The notes: generated by a model from the letters alone, not told the origin. A DNA stretch of 38,507 bases from Oscillospiraceae bacterium (GCA_902775565.1 CACYMP010000005.1:81911-120417), one strand, 5' to 3'. Shown: positions 17,074 to 25,901, counted from the stretch's first letter. Numbers and translations: made by a program.

Positions 17074-18129
17074 TCAGTGCAGTATTGCCTTCAGTTTCTC
17101 GTCAGTGGTAAGAAGCGCTTTGGCCAGTTCTCTATACTTTTCCTCGTGCAGATAGGTGTGTCTGTGAGGCTTCATTGAAGGAGCAAGGTCGATCGCCTTC
17201 GCGTAATCTTCTGCCTTGAGATCAAGTGTCGCGCAGTAATCCCAGAAGCCGGTCTTTGTGAAGACCGTATCGACTCTCTGCCAGCGGTGATCCAATATCT
17301 TGCACATGATATACGTGGCAATGCCTACCTGTACGCCGTGAAGCTGAGGGTGCTCAAGGAAAGAATCGAGGGCATGTGAGATGAGGTGTTCGCTTCCGCT
17401 TGTGGGCGCTGATGAGCCTGCGATCTCATTTGCCACACCGCTCATTGCGAGAGAATCCAGGAGCTCTTTAAGGAAGAGGTCCTCCTCTGTTGACTGGAAC
17501 GGTGTCCTGACGAATGAATTGACGGCCTTCTTGGCGATCATGAAAGCAAAGTCATTTACCTCACCGTAGCCTAAGTCTTCCTCGTGCTGCCAGTCGTATG
17601 TGGACTGGATCTTTGCGACCATATCTCCCACACCGGAATGCAGGAACCTGACAGGCGCGCTCTTTATGACGTCCGTATCAACAAGAATGCCGTAAGCCAT
17701 TTTCGCTGGGAGGGATTTCCTGTGACCGTCAACGATCAAAGAAGCTGTTGAACTGGAAAATCCGTCTGAGGAAGAACTCGTCGGCACGCTGATGAAAGGG
17801 ATACGCAGGATGTATCCGATATATTTGGCTGCGTCTATGACCTTGCCGCCGCCCATGCCGATGATGGCCTGCGTTTTGTTTGGAAGCTCGAAAGCAAGGT
17901 TCGTTATATCCTTGAAGTCAACGGTATCCATTTCCTGGCTGTGAAGGACCTGGACGCCTGCTTCATCGAACGATTTGAAGACCGTATCGCCGAACATGGA
18001 GATCAGTCCGTTTCCGAAAAGGATGACTACCTGGGTAAAGTCTTCTGCCTTAAGGTATTCGCCGATATGAGCCGTAACTCCGCGCTCGATCTTGAGGATA
18101 GGGGGAATTGAGATTTCGTCTTTGGACAT
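17074..18129 (-). CDS. Glycerol-1-phosphate dehydrogenase family protein (AraM/EgsA-like)
   Basis: A 351-aa NAD(P)-dependent dehydrogenase of the glycerol-1-phosphate branch of the iron/zinc alcohol dehydrogenase superfamily. It carries GMGGGKVIDAAKYIGY (about 91-106), PTSSSSDGFSSSTAS, GVGDMVAK (metal Asp), SGSEHLISHALD and HGVQVGIATY (metal His). These are the motifs of AraM and archaeal G1P dehydrogenase, which reduces dihydroxyacetone phosphate to sn-glycerol-1-phosphate. Bacterial members may supply unusual glycerophospholipids or polymers; that role here is inferred. GGAG precedes the ATG. It lies 21 bp after a HAD phosphatase gene, which could remove the phosphate. Confidence 0.88.
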   Translation of the reverse strand: MSKDEISIPPILKIERGVTAHIGEYLKAEDFTQVVILFGNGLISMFGDTVFKSFDEAGVQVLHSQEMDTVDFKDITNLAFELPNKTQAIIGMGGGKVIDAAKYIGYILRIPFISVPTSSSSDGFSSSTASLIVDGHRKSLPAKMAYGILVDTDVIKSAPVRFLHSGVGDMVAKIQSTYDWQHEEDLGYGEVNDFAFMIAKKAVNSFVRTPFQSTEEDLFLKELLDSLAMSGVANEIAGSSAPTSGSEHLISHALDSFLEHPQLHGVQVGIATYIMCKILDHRWQRVDTVFTKTGFWDYCATLDLKAEDYAKAIDLAPSMKPHRHTYLHEEKYRELAKALLTTDEKLKAILH

Positions 18130-18150
18130 GATGATCTCCTCTCTTTCTTG

Positions 18151-18807
18151 TTATCCGATAACTTCAGGGACAACCTTGATAAGCTCTTCGAAACTGTTTA
18201 TATAAGGAACTTCGGTGTTGATCGTTCCGAAGCCGTACTTCGCGTGTATGAAAGGGAACCCTGCCTTGACGGTCGAATCGTAGTCGCTCTGGATATCACC
18301 GACATAGCATGCTGCAGTTAAGCCGTTGCGCTCGGCGATCAGCTTGATATTTGCATCTTTCTGAAGGAAATTGTTTCCATAACACTCAATGTCTTCCACA
18401 AGATCTTCCGGCTTTCCGTAAGCTATATTGTAGAACCCCAGGAATGATTCAATGTATCCTGCCTGACAGTTGCTTACGATATAGATGTGATATCCCATTT
18501 CCTTGAGCTTTGCCCAGGTCTCGCAGATGCCGTCGTAAAGGATTCCGCCATGCTGACTGAGGTATTCGTTCTCGTAATTCTCGCACGAGAACCGGAGCGC
18601 GTTTCTTGCTTCGCCCTTTTCAGCATAGTAGAAAAGGTTATCTGCGATCTCATCCATGGGTTTGCCCATGTTGCTCTGGATATCTTCCCGTGTTACGGTC
18701 CTGTCGGTATACCCGGCTTCATGAACCTTAACGGTCCATGCCTTCGCGACGTTCTCGGAAGAATCCCAGACGGTGCCGTCCATATCGAATATTACGCCTT
18801 TTTTCAT
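18151..18807 (-). CDS. HAD family hydrolase (phosphoglycolate phosphatase-like)
   Basis: A 218-aa phosphatase of the haloacid dehalogenase superfamily. Motif I FDMDGTVWDS is at the extreme N-terminus, motif II is in IYIVSNCQAGY, and the acidic motif IV is in YVGDIQSDYDS. The start at 18807 is preferred to the ATG five codons earlier since GAGGG lies about eight bases before it. It heads the seven-gene minus-strand run; with the glycerol-1-phosphate dehydrogenase next to it, a sugar- or polyol-phosphate substrate is plausible but unproven. Confidence 0.9.
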   Translation of the reverse strand: MKKGVIFDMDGTVWDSSENVAKAWTVKVHEAGYTDRTVTREDIQSNMGKPMDEIADNLFYYAEKGEARNALRFSCENYENEYLSQHGGILYDGICETWAKLKEMGYHIYIVSNCQAGYIESFLGFYNIAYGKPEDLVEDIECYGNNFLQKDANIKLIAERNGLTAACYVGDIQSDYDSTVKAGFPFIHAKYGFGTINTEVPYINSFEELIKVVPEVIG

Positions 18808-18849
18808 GCTTTGAGCCCTCATTTCGATATTAATATATCACAACGCGGT

Positions 18850-19725
18850 TTAGTAAGTTTTAGTCAGGAAATACTCTTTGACCTGCTTTAAGACCGCCAT
18901 GTTCTGATCTGTATATGGCACGAAGATTATGCCCGTATGACCGTCTTTGCCGTAAAGCATAAGCCGGTGCTCTGTCCCGTGCTTTTCAAGGACCTTGTCG
19001 AAATAGAAGGTCATCTTGCGGAGCACGTCCTTTGGATTCGTTATCAGCGCGAGCTTTGGGAGGTTCCCTAGGCTTTTGTTATCCTCGAAAACAAGATAGC
19101 TGTAGCGCTTATCGTTCTTATAGCCTTTCGGGAAGCACATCTTCCTCATGCCCCAATAGGCGATGCTGCTCTTATAAAAATGCATAAGACCGCAGTCGGT
19201 AAGTATCCCCTTGTAAGAGTAATCTCTTTCGCCGATTCCGTAATCTTTTCTCATGGCAGGGTCGACACACAGCAAAGCTTCGCTAACTGCGAGAACGCCG
19301 CCTGACGAATGTCCCGCGATAAAGAGCTGATCCCTGTCGCATTCATAGCTGTCTGCGTTGTCCAGAACAAATCTTACGGCCCTGTCGATATCTTCTATCT
19401 GGTCGAAAACGGTCCATTCGGGATATGCGATCCTGAAGTTGATCTCGAAAACGGTAAACCCGAGCTTTGCCATGTAATTTCCGAACAATCTGTTCATTGC
19501 CTTATCTTCCGAGATGAATCCGCCGCCGTGAATATCGATGAGGATGGGCTTTCTGGTCCCGTCTTTTCGGATATAGATATCCATCTTGTGGCCGGAAAGA
19601 CCGTCTTCGATGTAGCTGATATCGCTTATCTCGGTGACTTCTTCAGGCAGGCGGGACAGGTCGAGCTTGCCGACATCGACCTTAAGTGCTTTATCTCCTG
19701 CCATTTTCATTATCCGGTTGATCAT
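18850..19725 (-). CDS. Alpha/beta hydrolase (esterase/lipase, HGGG type)
   Basis: About 291 aa from this start. The oxyanion motif DIHGGGF, the nucleophile elbow GHSSGG and the late KDGHTG histidine give a complete catalytic set for a carboxylesterase of the hormone-sensitive-lipase type. Three ATGs (19725, 19710, 19704) are possible. I take 19725 because a minus-strand TATAAT (19733-19738) stands seven bases before it; 19704 has a weak GGA nine bases upstream. An open frame continues to 20094 but that part lies antisense over the next gene and before the promoter. No signal peptide, so cytoplasmic. Confidence 0.85.
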   Translation of the reverse strand: MINRIMKMAGDKALKVDVGKLDLSRLPEEVTEISDISYIEDGLSGHKMDIYIRKDGTRKPILIDIHGGGFISEDKAMNRLFGNYMAKLGFTVFEINFRIAYPEWTVFDQIEDIDRAVRFVLDNADSYECDRDQLFIAGHSSGGVLAVSEALLCVDPAMRKDYGIGERDYSYKGILTDCGLMHFYKSSIAYWGMRKMCFPKGYKNDKRYSYLVFEDNKSLGNLPKLALITNPKDVLRKMTFYFDKVLEKHGTEHRLMLYGKDGHTGIIFVPYTDQNMAVLKQVKEYFLTKTY

Positions 19726-19812
19726 AAAAACAATTATACAATATGAGCCGATTCGTATAGAATGTACTTTGTCTGAAAAGACGGTCAAAGCATTTGCAAG
19801 AGGGAACGACAA

Positions 19813-20217
19813 ATGGCAATCGAATATAAGGATACACATGACTTTACCGAGGATCAGCTTAAGGATCTTTTCCTTTCCGTTGAATGGTCGTCCGGCCATT
19901 TCCCTGATAAGCTGGCCGTTGCAATGAAGAACTATGAGACAGTCTATTCCGCATGGGACGGAGAAAAGCTCATCGGATTGATAAGCACGATGGATGACGG
20001 CATAATGACCGCGTATGTTCACTATCTGCTCGTAAATCCCGCATATCAGGGACTTAAGATCGGCAGGACTCTTGTTGAGATGACCAAAGAACACTATAAG
20101 GACTATCTGCGTATCGTATTGATATCATACGATAAAGAAGCACATTTCTACGAAGCGTGCGGTTTCAAAAAGGATGAAGGCACAACGCCCATGTGCATTA
20201 CTTCGCTTTGGACGTGA
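19813..20217 (+). CDS. GNAT family N-acetyltransferase (134 aa)
   Basis: A 134-aa acetyltransferase with VHYLLVNPAYQGLKIGRTLVEM as the acetyl-CoA binding strand-loop-helix (about 69-90) and HFYEACGFKK near the end. GAGGG precedes the ATG. It is the first of three closely spaced plus-strand genes; the next begins three bases after its stop. Confidence 0.88.
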   Translation: MAIEYKDTHDFTEDQLKDLFLSVEWSSGHFPDKLAVAMKNYETVYSAWDGEKLIGLISTMDDGIMTAYVHYLLVNPAYQGLKIGRTLVEMTKEHYKDYLRIVLISYDKEAHFYEACGFKKDEGTTPMCITSLWT

Positions 20218-20219
20218 AT

Positions 20220-20768
20220 ATGGACCTTTATCATTATTTCGACCGCCGGACAGGGCCGTTTAAGAGCCTTACAAAGCTTTCGCCTGAGAAGGCAAAGGAA
20301 GTACTTGAGGCTGTCAAGACTGAAAGACCCGCTTCTTTCTGCGCACAGCGTAATGAAGAGTATGTTGAGAAGAGGCGCCGCTGTGAAGCGATCCTTCGGA
20401 AAGAGTTTGCCGCTAAAGGCGGGATAATGGAGATCGAGTCGCCCCACTATATGGTGCTCGGATACAGCCCCTGGCTTTATTCCTGGTACGAGCAGCCTGA
20501 GTTTATAAAGATACCCGTGGAAGAGTTCGATCTGCGGACAGTGTCCTTTACTTACGGTGATTCTATGCCGACCTTCAGTGACAGGGTAAATGACGGCAGG
20601 GAGTACAGAAAGAAACTGTATACTTATGATGAGATCCTTGAAGTGATCGCGAAATACGGGATGCCCCAGGACTGGAATGACGACGGTCGTCAGGGTCCGG
20701 AACGTTATATCGAAGCTCATGTGTGGAGCGACAGGACGATTGAAAAGTATATGGAGAACTTTAAATGA
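20220..20768 (+). CDS. Hypothetical protein, 182 aa
   Basis: No named family recognised. It is a soluble, aromatic-rich protein (MDLYHYFDRRTGPFKSL at the start; a YSPWLYSWYEQPEF stretch in the middle) without signal or membrane segments. I start at 20220, two bases after the previous stop; an ATG at 20193 would add nine residues but overlap the GNAT gene. Its stop overlaps the next gene by ATGA, so it is translationally coupled to a second GNAT. The context, between two acetyltransferases, hints at a small resistance or modification unit, nothing firmer. Confidence 0.7.
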   Translation: MDLYHYFDRRTGPFKSLTKLSPEKAKEVLEAVKTERPASFCAQRNEEYVEKRRRCEAILRKEFAAKGGIMEIESPHYMVLGYSPWLYSWYEQPEFIKIPVEEFDLRTVSFTYGDSMPTFSDRVNDGREYRKKLYTYDEILEVIAKYGMPQDWNDDGRQGPERYIEAHVWSDRTIEKYMENFK

Positions 20769-21223
20769 GCACGGAATATAAGATAACCAGGGCCTCTGAA
20801 GAGGACCTTCAGGAGATACTGGATCTTCAGCATCTGGCTTATCAGAGTGAAGCTGCGTTATTCGGAAGACAGGATATACAGCCTCTTACGGAAACACTGG
20901 ACGAGCTTGCTGAAGAATACATAGCGGGAACCGTCCTCAAGATGACTGATGAGAACGGGAAGATAATAGGATCCGTCAGAGGAAAAGAAGCAGACGGGAC
21001 CTTATATATCGGAAAACTCATGGTGCACCCGGATCATCAGAGCAAAGGTTACGGCAGAAGGCTGGTTACTGCGATCGAGGAATGCTGTCCCGGAAGAAGA
21101 TACGAGCTTTTCACGAGCACGAGAAGCGTTAACAATATCCGTTTATACGAGTCGCTCGGCTATAAGAAGTTCGATGAAAGAGATGCGGACGGCGAGATAA
21201 GATTTGTATATCTGGAGAAATGA
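20765..21223 (+). CDS. GNAT family N-acetyltransferase (152 aa)
   Basis: A 152-aa acetyltransferase. The acetyl-CoA site is LMVHPDHQSKGYGRRLV (Q-x2-G-x-G pattern) and the C-terminus has RLYESLGYKKFDE. Its ATG overlaps the stop of the preceding gene (ATGA), which shows one operon with the two genes before it. Acceptor unknown. Confidence 0.9.
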   Translation: MSTEYKITRASEEDLQEILDLQHLAYQSEAALFGRQDIQPLTETLDELAEEYIAGTVLKMTDENGKIIGSVRGKEADGTLYIGKLMVHPDHQSKGYGRRLVTAIEECCPGRRYELFTSTRSVNNIRLYESLGYKKFDERDADGEIRFVYLEK

Positions 21224-21243
21224 AGAATTTTCAAAAACAGGTA

Positions 21244-21274
21244 TTGACTCTCACATTATGTCAGGGATTAAAGT
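21244..21274 (+). promoter_or_regulatory. MerR-type promoter and operator
   Basis: TTGACT (21244-21249) and TAAAGT (21269-21274) are 19 bp apart, longer than the usual 17 and typical of promoters twisted into shape by MerR proteins. Between them lies an imperfect dyad CTCTCACAT-T-ATGTCAGGGAT (about 21248-21268). It stands 42 bp before the merR-family gene, so the regulator probably controls itself. Confidence 0.7.
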
Positions 21275-21315
21275 GGCGTTGAGCTCAAGAAAACCATCCA
21301 TGGAGGTAAAGACAA

Positions 21316-22119
21316 ATGCTTAAAATCGGAGATTTTTCAAAAATATCCAGGGTAAGCATCAGAATGCTCCGCCACTACGATGATATCGGACTTTTAAAGC
21401 CCGCGGAGATCGATGATCTCACAGGCTACAGGTATTATCGTGAGGACCAGCTGTTCGTTATCGGAAGGATCACGGCGCTGAAGGATATGGGCTTTGCCCT
21501 TGCTGACATAGTCCGCATCCTTGAGATCTATGAAGATAAGGAGAAACTGGACGGATTCCTGAGTGCCAGGGAAAAGGAACTGGCAGATCAGGCCAAAGAA
21601 ACGGAGTACAGACTGATGCTTCTGGATACAGCCAGAAAAAGGCTGAGAAAGGAGCAAAACATGAGTTTTGATGTAACAGTAAAGACGATTCCGGAGAGAT
21701 ACGCCGCAACCGTACACATGATCATCCCGCGTTACGAGGATGAGGGTATGGCATGGGCAGCGATGGGCGAGTGCAAGGAGCCGCTCGTCCCCGCAGATCC
21801 CTGCTATTCCATAGCGGAGTTCTGGGACAATGAGTACAAGGAGAAGAATGTCGAGATCGAAGTCTCGATGTCAGTCAAGGGCAGGTATCAGGATACCGAG
21901 CACGTTAAGTTCAAGACTTTACCTGCCGTCAAGGTCGCAAGCTGCGTGGTAAAAGGAAGCTACGATCAGATGCCCGATGCGTACGCAACAGTGATATCAT
22001 GGATAAATGCAAACGGGTATAAGACTTCCAAACCGATGTTCAACATCTACCACGTAAGTCCTGCCCAGTGCAAGGATCCTGACGAGTATGTAACCGAGGT
22101 TTGTTTCCCGATTGATTGA
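21316..22119 (+). CDS. MerR family regulator with GyrI-like ligand domain
   Basis: A 267-aa one-component drug or metabolite sensor. The N-terminal MerR helix-turn-helix (IGDFSKISRVSIRMLRHYDDIGLLKP, with GYRYYREDQL wing) is followed by a dimerisation helix (about 80-113) and a GyrI-like effector domain (about 117-267), the same plan as BmrR/BltR. Expected action: ligand binding unwinds its own 19-bp-spacer promoter at 21244-21274. GGAGG lies ten bases before the ATG. The membrane protein gene that follows overlaps its end and is a probable target. Confidence 0.93.
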   Translation: MLKIGDFSKISRVSIRMLRHYDDIGLLKPAEIDDLTGYRYYREDQLFVIGRITALKDMGFALADIVRILEIYEDKEKLDGFLSAREKELADQAKETEYRLMLLDTARKRLRKEQNMSFDVTVKTIPERYAATVHMIIPRYEDEGMAWAAMGECKEPLVPADPCYSIAEFWDNEYKEKNVEIEVSMSVKGRYQDTEHVKFKTLPAVKVASCVVKGSYDQMPDAYATVISWINANGYKTSKPMFNIYHVSPAQCKDPDEYVTEVCFPID

Positions 22120-22750
22120 TCTGTTAACTACAATAGGCTGGCCGGCAATGATGATTGCCATGATCGGAGATATTTTGGTATCTTCGGTCTTGCCGGCTTT
22201 CTATAAGGGTTACAGCATCAGGAAGATGTCCATAAGCGCGTTGGGAAATCCCAAGAGTCCTGTGAGGACTATCTTCAACATCTGGATGCTCATTGAGGGA
22301 CTGCTCTTTCTCCTTTCAATTCCGGCATTTTTCAGGATCTACAGCATGGTGTCTCCTGCGCTTGCGGTCACGGCCTCGGCTTTTATTGTGGTATTCGCGG
22401 TCGGAGCCTGCATCTTCACGTGCTTTTTCAGCGTGAATGAATCCAAAGAACAAGTTACTGTTGCTTCAAAGATCCACGGTGCCGGTTCTGTGATCGGGTT
22501 CATGCTCTTCCTGTTTGTTCCGCTCCTGACCGGTATCCTTTCGTTTAAAAATGCGGAAAGTGCAAACGGGATCTGCTGCATAGTCTGTTTTGTTGTCTCG
22601 CTAGTATTCTTTGCTCTGTTCGTAATGTCCGACAAGCCTGAGTTCCAAGACTCTTTCATCAATAATGAGGGCTTATGGCAAAGGCTCAACCTTGTTTTTA
22701 TGTATCTCCCGCTGGTCGTTATATCTATAACACGAATGACATATTTATAG
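22112..22750 (+). CDS. Six-helix membrane protein (DUF998-like)
   Basis: About 212 aa with six hydrophobic segments spread over its length, a pattern I associate with DUF998-type proteins of unknown function. The start is a TTG at 22112 that overlaps the MerR stop codon; the first in-frame ATG is 12 codons later (22148) and would trim the first helix. It is co-transcribed with the MerR/GyrI regulator, so it may act in handling the compound sensed by that regulator. A TATAAT (22764-22769) for the next gene lies just beyond it. Confidence 0.7.
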   Translation: MIDLLTTIGWPAMMIAMIGDILVSSVLPAFYKGYSIRKMSISALGNPKSPVRTIFNIWMLIEGLLFLLSIPAFFRIYSMVSPALAVTASAFIVVFAVGACIFTCFFSVNESKEQVTVASKIHGAGSVIGFMLFLFVPLLTGILSFKNAESANGICCIVCFVVSLVFFALFVMSDKPEFQDSFINNEGLWQRLNLVFMYLPLVVISITRMTYL

Positions 22751-22833
22751 CCGATATTTGTTATATAATAGAGTTCGGCAAGGGAAAGAACTGTAATCCG
22801 CTCTGAGCGGAACATGTCATAGGGAGGATAAAA

Positions 22834-23688
22834 ATGGGAAAATTCAGATCAGTAGTAAGTGCTTTGCTGGCAATATCGATGCTGGCAAGTATGGCAGGCT
22901 GCGCACAGAAGATTGTATTAACACCGCCTTCGGAAAGCACAACTCCTGCAGCCAGTGAGAGCACGGAAGAGTCAAAGGCTAAAGAGTCTGAGACTTCCGC
23001 AACAGAGTCATCTGCTTCAGAGACATCAGCAACCGAATCTTCAGCAACATCCGAGACAAAGGAGAGCGCTGCTTCTTCGGAGACGAGCAGCTCTTCTTCA
23101 AGCTCAGAGACGACCGCTGCAGGTTCTTCGCTCCGTAAGGTCACCGTCTCCAACGCTTACAGGAGATCATTCAAGTCAGGCAAGAAGACTTATACAACAC
23201 AGTATCCTAAGATCACTGTTGATGGTCTTAACACATCCAAGGTCAACAAAGAGATAGCAGACACTTTCAAGTCCATCGTAAAGAAGAACAAGAGCAGAGT
23301 CTACTACAGCTACTATGTACGCAAGTACCTCATTTCCGTAGTCGTTACCGTAGAAGTTGAGGCAGGCAACAAAGATAACAGAAACTACTATGTTTACAAT
23401 GTCTCCAGGATCAACGGCAAGAAGCTGACACGTTCCCAGGTACTTCAGTCACTCGGATACAAGAGTTCCACATTTGACGCTAAGGTTAAGGCCGGAGTCA
23501 AGAAGATGTGGAAGAACTATAAGACGGATACCGCTGCAGCCAAGAAGATGTACAATAATTCACTTGCCAGCAAGAAGATTGCTACGGCAATGCCTTATAT
23601 GAATGCCAACGGCAAGGTATGCTATCTGCTCCGTCAGATTGAAGTTCCGGGGACACCTTCAAAGATCGACCTTGCAGGAACCCTGTAA
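22834..23688 (+). CDS. Lipoprotein with Ser/Glu/Thr-rich linker and a PdaC/RsiV-like (DUF4163-type) domain
   Basis: 284 aa. The signal peptide ends in the lipobox MAGC23. Residues 30-98 are a Ser/Glu/Thr/Ala linker, probably spanning the wall. The C-terminal part (about 100-284) has the pattern of the DUF4163/DUF3298 pair found in PdaC and RsiV: TQYPKITVDGLNTSKVNKEI, a central beta-rich VVVTVEVEAG strand, then YYVYNVSRINGKKLTRSQVL. That match is from memory. AGGGAGG precedes the ATG. A clean terminator follows. Confidence 0.8.
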   Translation: MGKFRSVVSALLAISMLASMAGCAQKIVLTPPSESTTPAASESTEESKAKESETSATESSASETSATESSATSETKESAASSETSSSSSSSETTAAGSSLRKVTVSNAYRRSFKSGKKTYTTQYPKITVDGLNTSKVNKEIADTFKSIVKKNKSRVYYSYYVRKYLISVVVTVEVEAGNKDNRNYYVYNVSRINGKKLTRSQVLQSLGYKSSTFDAKVKAGVKKMWKNYKTDTAAAKKMYNNSLASKKIATAMPYMNANGKVCYLLRQIEVPGTPSKIDLAGTL

Positions 23689-23725
23689 CGCATCCACACT
23701 GTATATAAACAGATATTGCTATTTT

Positions 23726-23758
23726 CGGGACCGGTACAATGCCGGTCCCGTTTCTGTT
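23726..23758 (+). terminator. Intrinsic terminator
   Basis: Perfect 9-bp stem CGGGACCGG / CCGGTCCCG with a 7-nt loop followed by TTTCTGTTT. Confidence 0.9.
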
Positions 23759-23770
23759 TATATAAAATCT

Positions 23771-23799
23771 CTGAAAAAATATTTTAAGCGTGGTAAAAT
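23771..23799 (+). promoter_or_regulatory. Probable sigma-A promoter of the SpoIIE-type phosphatase gene
   Basis: CTGAAA (23771-23776), 17-bp spacer, TAAAAT (23794-23799), 39 bp before the ATG at 23838. Confidence 0.5.
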
Positions 23800-23837
23800 C
23801 TCTTATCGGGTGAAATTGAACTAAGGTTGAACATTAT

Positions 23838-25901
23838 ATGCTTTTGATGATTTTGAAGATGTCTGCGGTCACCGCCGGTCATATCTTCCTTACCTTTTAC
23901 CTTTGGCGTTTTTTCAAGGGTAAGGAGATAAACTGGGGTTACAGAATGATGATCGCGGCCGTTTTCGGAGGCCTGGCTGTCTTATCGACACATTTCGGCG
24001 TCGATTATAATGACATGCTCCTTAACATCAGAGATCTGGCTCCTCTTACGGCAGGTTTGTTCTTTGACCCTATTGCAGGCGTCTTTGCCGGCTTTATCGG
24101 CGGTATCGAGAGATATATCGTAGGAACTTATTTCGGCGTCGGAAGCTACACAAGGATCGCGTGCGCTCTTTCTACCTGTCTGTCCGGTGTCGTTGCGGCG
24201 CTCCTTAAGGTCTACATCTTCAAGGGCAAGAACCCGCCTTTGGTTTTCTCGTATTTTATCGGTTCGACCATGGAAGTCTTCCATATGTATGTCGTTTTCA
24301 TAACCCACAGAGACGATATGAACATGGCATATTATGTCGTTAAGACCTGCTCTCCGGGAATGATCATTTTTACGGGAATAGGACTTACCGTCATTTCGCT
24401 CATCATATCGATGGACTCAGGCGAATGGGTGGATCCGAAAAAGTATAAAGACCCCAGGAACATGCGTATTTCGCAGCGTTTTCAGATCAGGCTCCTCGCG
24501 ATAATCAGCGTGGTGCTGATCTTGAACCTGATAATGGGCAATATTCTTCAGACCCAGGTGGCGCTGCAAAAGAGTAATTCCGTGCTTTCACATGCCGTAG
24601 CTGACATAGGTGAAGCGTACAACCAGAATCTCGTGAACAGTAACGGATTCGGTGAAATGTCTTTTTCAATTGGCGAAAGAGGCGGATTTGAGCTGTTCCA
24701 GACGGACGGCAGGGTCCTGTTCGGCGTTCACAGAGGAAGAAAGCTTACCAGAAGCTTCATTCTGCCTTTCTGGGACAGCGAGAATGAGAAGAGCTTTTTC
24801 GCGGAGGTGTTCGGTACACGTTCTATGTGTATGACACGCAAGACCAAAGACGGAAATACGCTTCTCGTATATCTTTCATCTGATGAGGTATTCAAGGAAC
24901 GCAACCATTCTGTTTACGAGAACATCCTTGCGGACATTCTCCTCTTCACGGTTATCTATATCCTCGTGACGATGCTTGTACAAAAGCTCGTCGTTGAGAA
25001 CCTGGAGGAGGTAAATGTATCACTCAGGAAGATCGCTGAAGGCAATCTTGATGAATCAGTATCCGTATATACCTCTTCGGAATTTACATCGGTTTCAAAT
25101 GATATCAATCAGACCGTTGATGTGCTCAAGACCTATATAAAGGCAGCCGAGCAGAAGTACGAGGAAGAGCTTGAATTTGCAAAGAGCATTCAGGATTCCG
25201 CATTGCCTCATAATTTCTCATTCCCGAGGACCGATCTTGAGCTTTACGCATCCATGGATGCGGCAAAGGAAGTCGGCGGTGATTTCTACGATTTCTTCTT
25301 TGTCGACGCGAACAAGCTTTGTCTTGTTATCGCGGACGTATCCGGAAAAGGTATTCCGGCAGCTCTGTTCATGATGAAGAGCAAGGCTATCCTGCGTAAC
25401 TATGCCGAATCCGGAAAGAGTCCGGCCGAGATATGCGAACTGGCAAATAACGGATTGTGTGAAGGCAATGATGCGGAAATGTTCGTTACTGTCTGGATAA
25501 GCATTATCGATCTTGAGACAGGACATGCGGTGTGCTCCAATGCCGGACATGAATATCCGATAATCAAGCGTGCAAACGGCAATTACGAGCTCTATAAGCA
25601 GAAGCATAATATGGCTCTTGCCGTCATGCAGGATATTCCGTTCAGGGAATATGAACTCGATTTCAAACGCGGTGACTGTCTTTTCGTTTACACGGACGGT
25701 ATCCCCGAGGCGATTAATCTCAAGGAGGAATCCTACGGAACCGACCGTCTTGTGGATGTCCTCAATAAGTATAAGGACTTAAGCCAGAAGGACATTCTCG
25801 GATTCACCAGACAGGATATCAGACTGTTCGTAGGCAAAGCTGAACAGTTCGATGACGTCACCATGATCGGCTTCAAGTATCTGGGCTTTACTAATAACTG
25901 A
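23838..25901 (+). CDS. Membrane sensor with LytS-like 5TM domain, HAMP and SpoIIE/RsbU-type PP2C phosphatase
   Basis: 687 aa. The N-terminal membrane domain (about 1-200) resembles the 5TMR-LYT sensor (DLAPLTAGLFFDPIAGVFAGFIGGIERY). A further helix near 218-240, an outside loop, another helix near 360-385, then a HAMP-like segment (about 385-440). The C-terminal PP2C phosphatase (about 455-683) has EVGGDFYDFF, VIADVSGKGIPAAL, SNAGHEYP and VYTDGIPEA with the metal-binding aspartates and FDDVTMI. Such enzymes dephosphorylate anti-anti-sigma proteins in partner switching. No STAS or anti-sigma kinase gene is in this window, so its target is elsewhere. Confidence 0.93.
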   Translation: MLLMILKMSAVTAGHIFLTFYLWRFFKGKEINWGYRMMIAAVFGGLAVLSTHFGVDYNDMLLNIRDLAPLTAGLFFDPIAGVFAGFIGGIERYIVGTYFGVGSYTRIACALSTCLSGVVAALLKVYIFKGKNPPLVFSYFIGSTMEVFHMYVVFITHRDDMNMAYYVVKTCSPGMIIFTGIGLTVISLIISMDSGEWVDPKKYKDPRNMRISQRFQIRLLAIISVVLILNLIMGNILQTQVALQKSNSVLSHAVADIGEAYNQNLVNSNGFGEMSFSIGERGGFELFQTDGRVLFGVHRGRKLTRSFILPFWDSENEKSFFAEVFGTRSMCMTRKTKDGNTLLVYLSSDEVFKERNHSVYENILADILLFTVIYILVTMLVQKLVVENLEEVNVSLRKIAEGNLDESVSVYTSSEFTSVSNDINQTVDVLKTYIKAAEQKYEEELEFAKSIQDSALPHNFSFPRTDLELYASMDAAKEVGGDFYDFFFVDANKLCLVIADVSGKGIPAALFMMKSKAILRNYAESGKSPAEICELANNGLCEGNDAEMFVTVWISIIDLETGHAVCSNAGHEYPIIKRANGNYELYKQKHNMALAVMQDIPFREYELDFKRGDCLFVYTDGIPEAINLKEESYGTDRLVDVLNKYKDLSQKDILGFTRQDIRLFVGKAEQFDDVTMIGFKYLGFTNN

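Noticed and set aside
19726..20094. N-terminal extension of the esterase frame
   Set aside because: It lies antisense over the GNAT gene and upstream of the likely promoter; its residues do not look like an esterase start.
20148..20720. A 190-codon minus-strand open frame
   Set aside because: Antisense to the 182-aa unknown gene, whose frame is linked by ATGA overlap to a clear GNAT; no motif in the antisense product.
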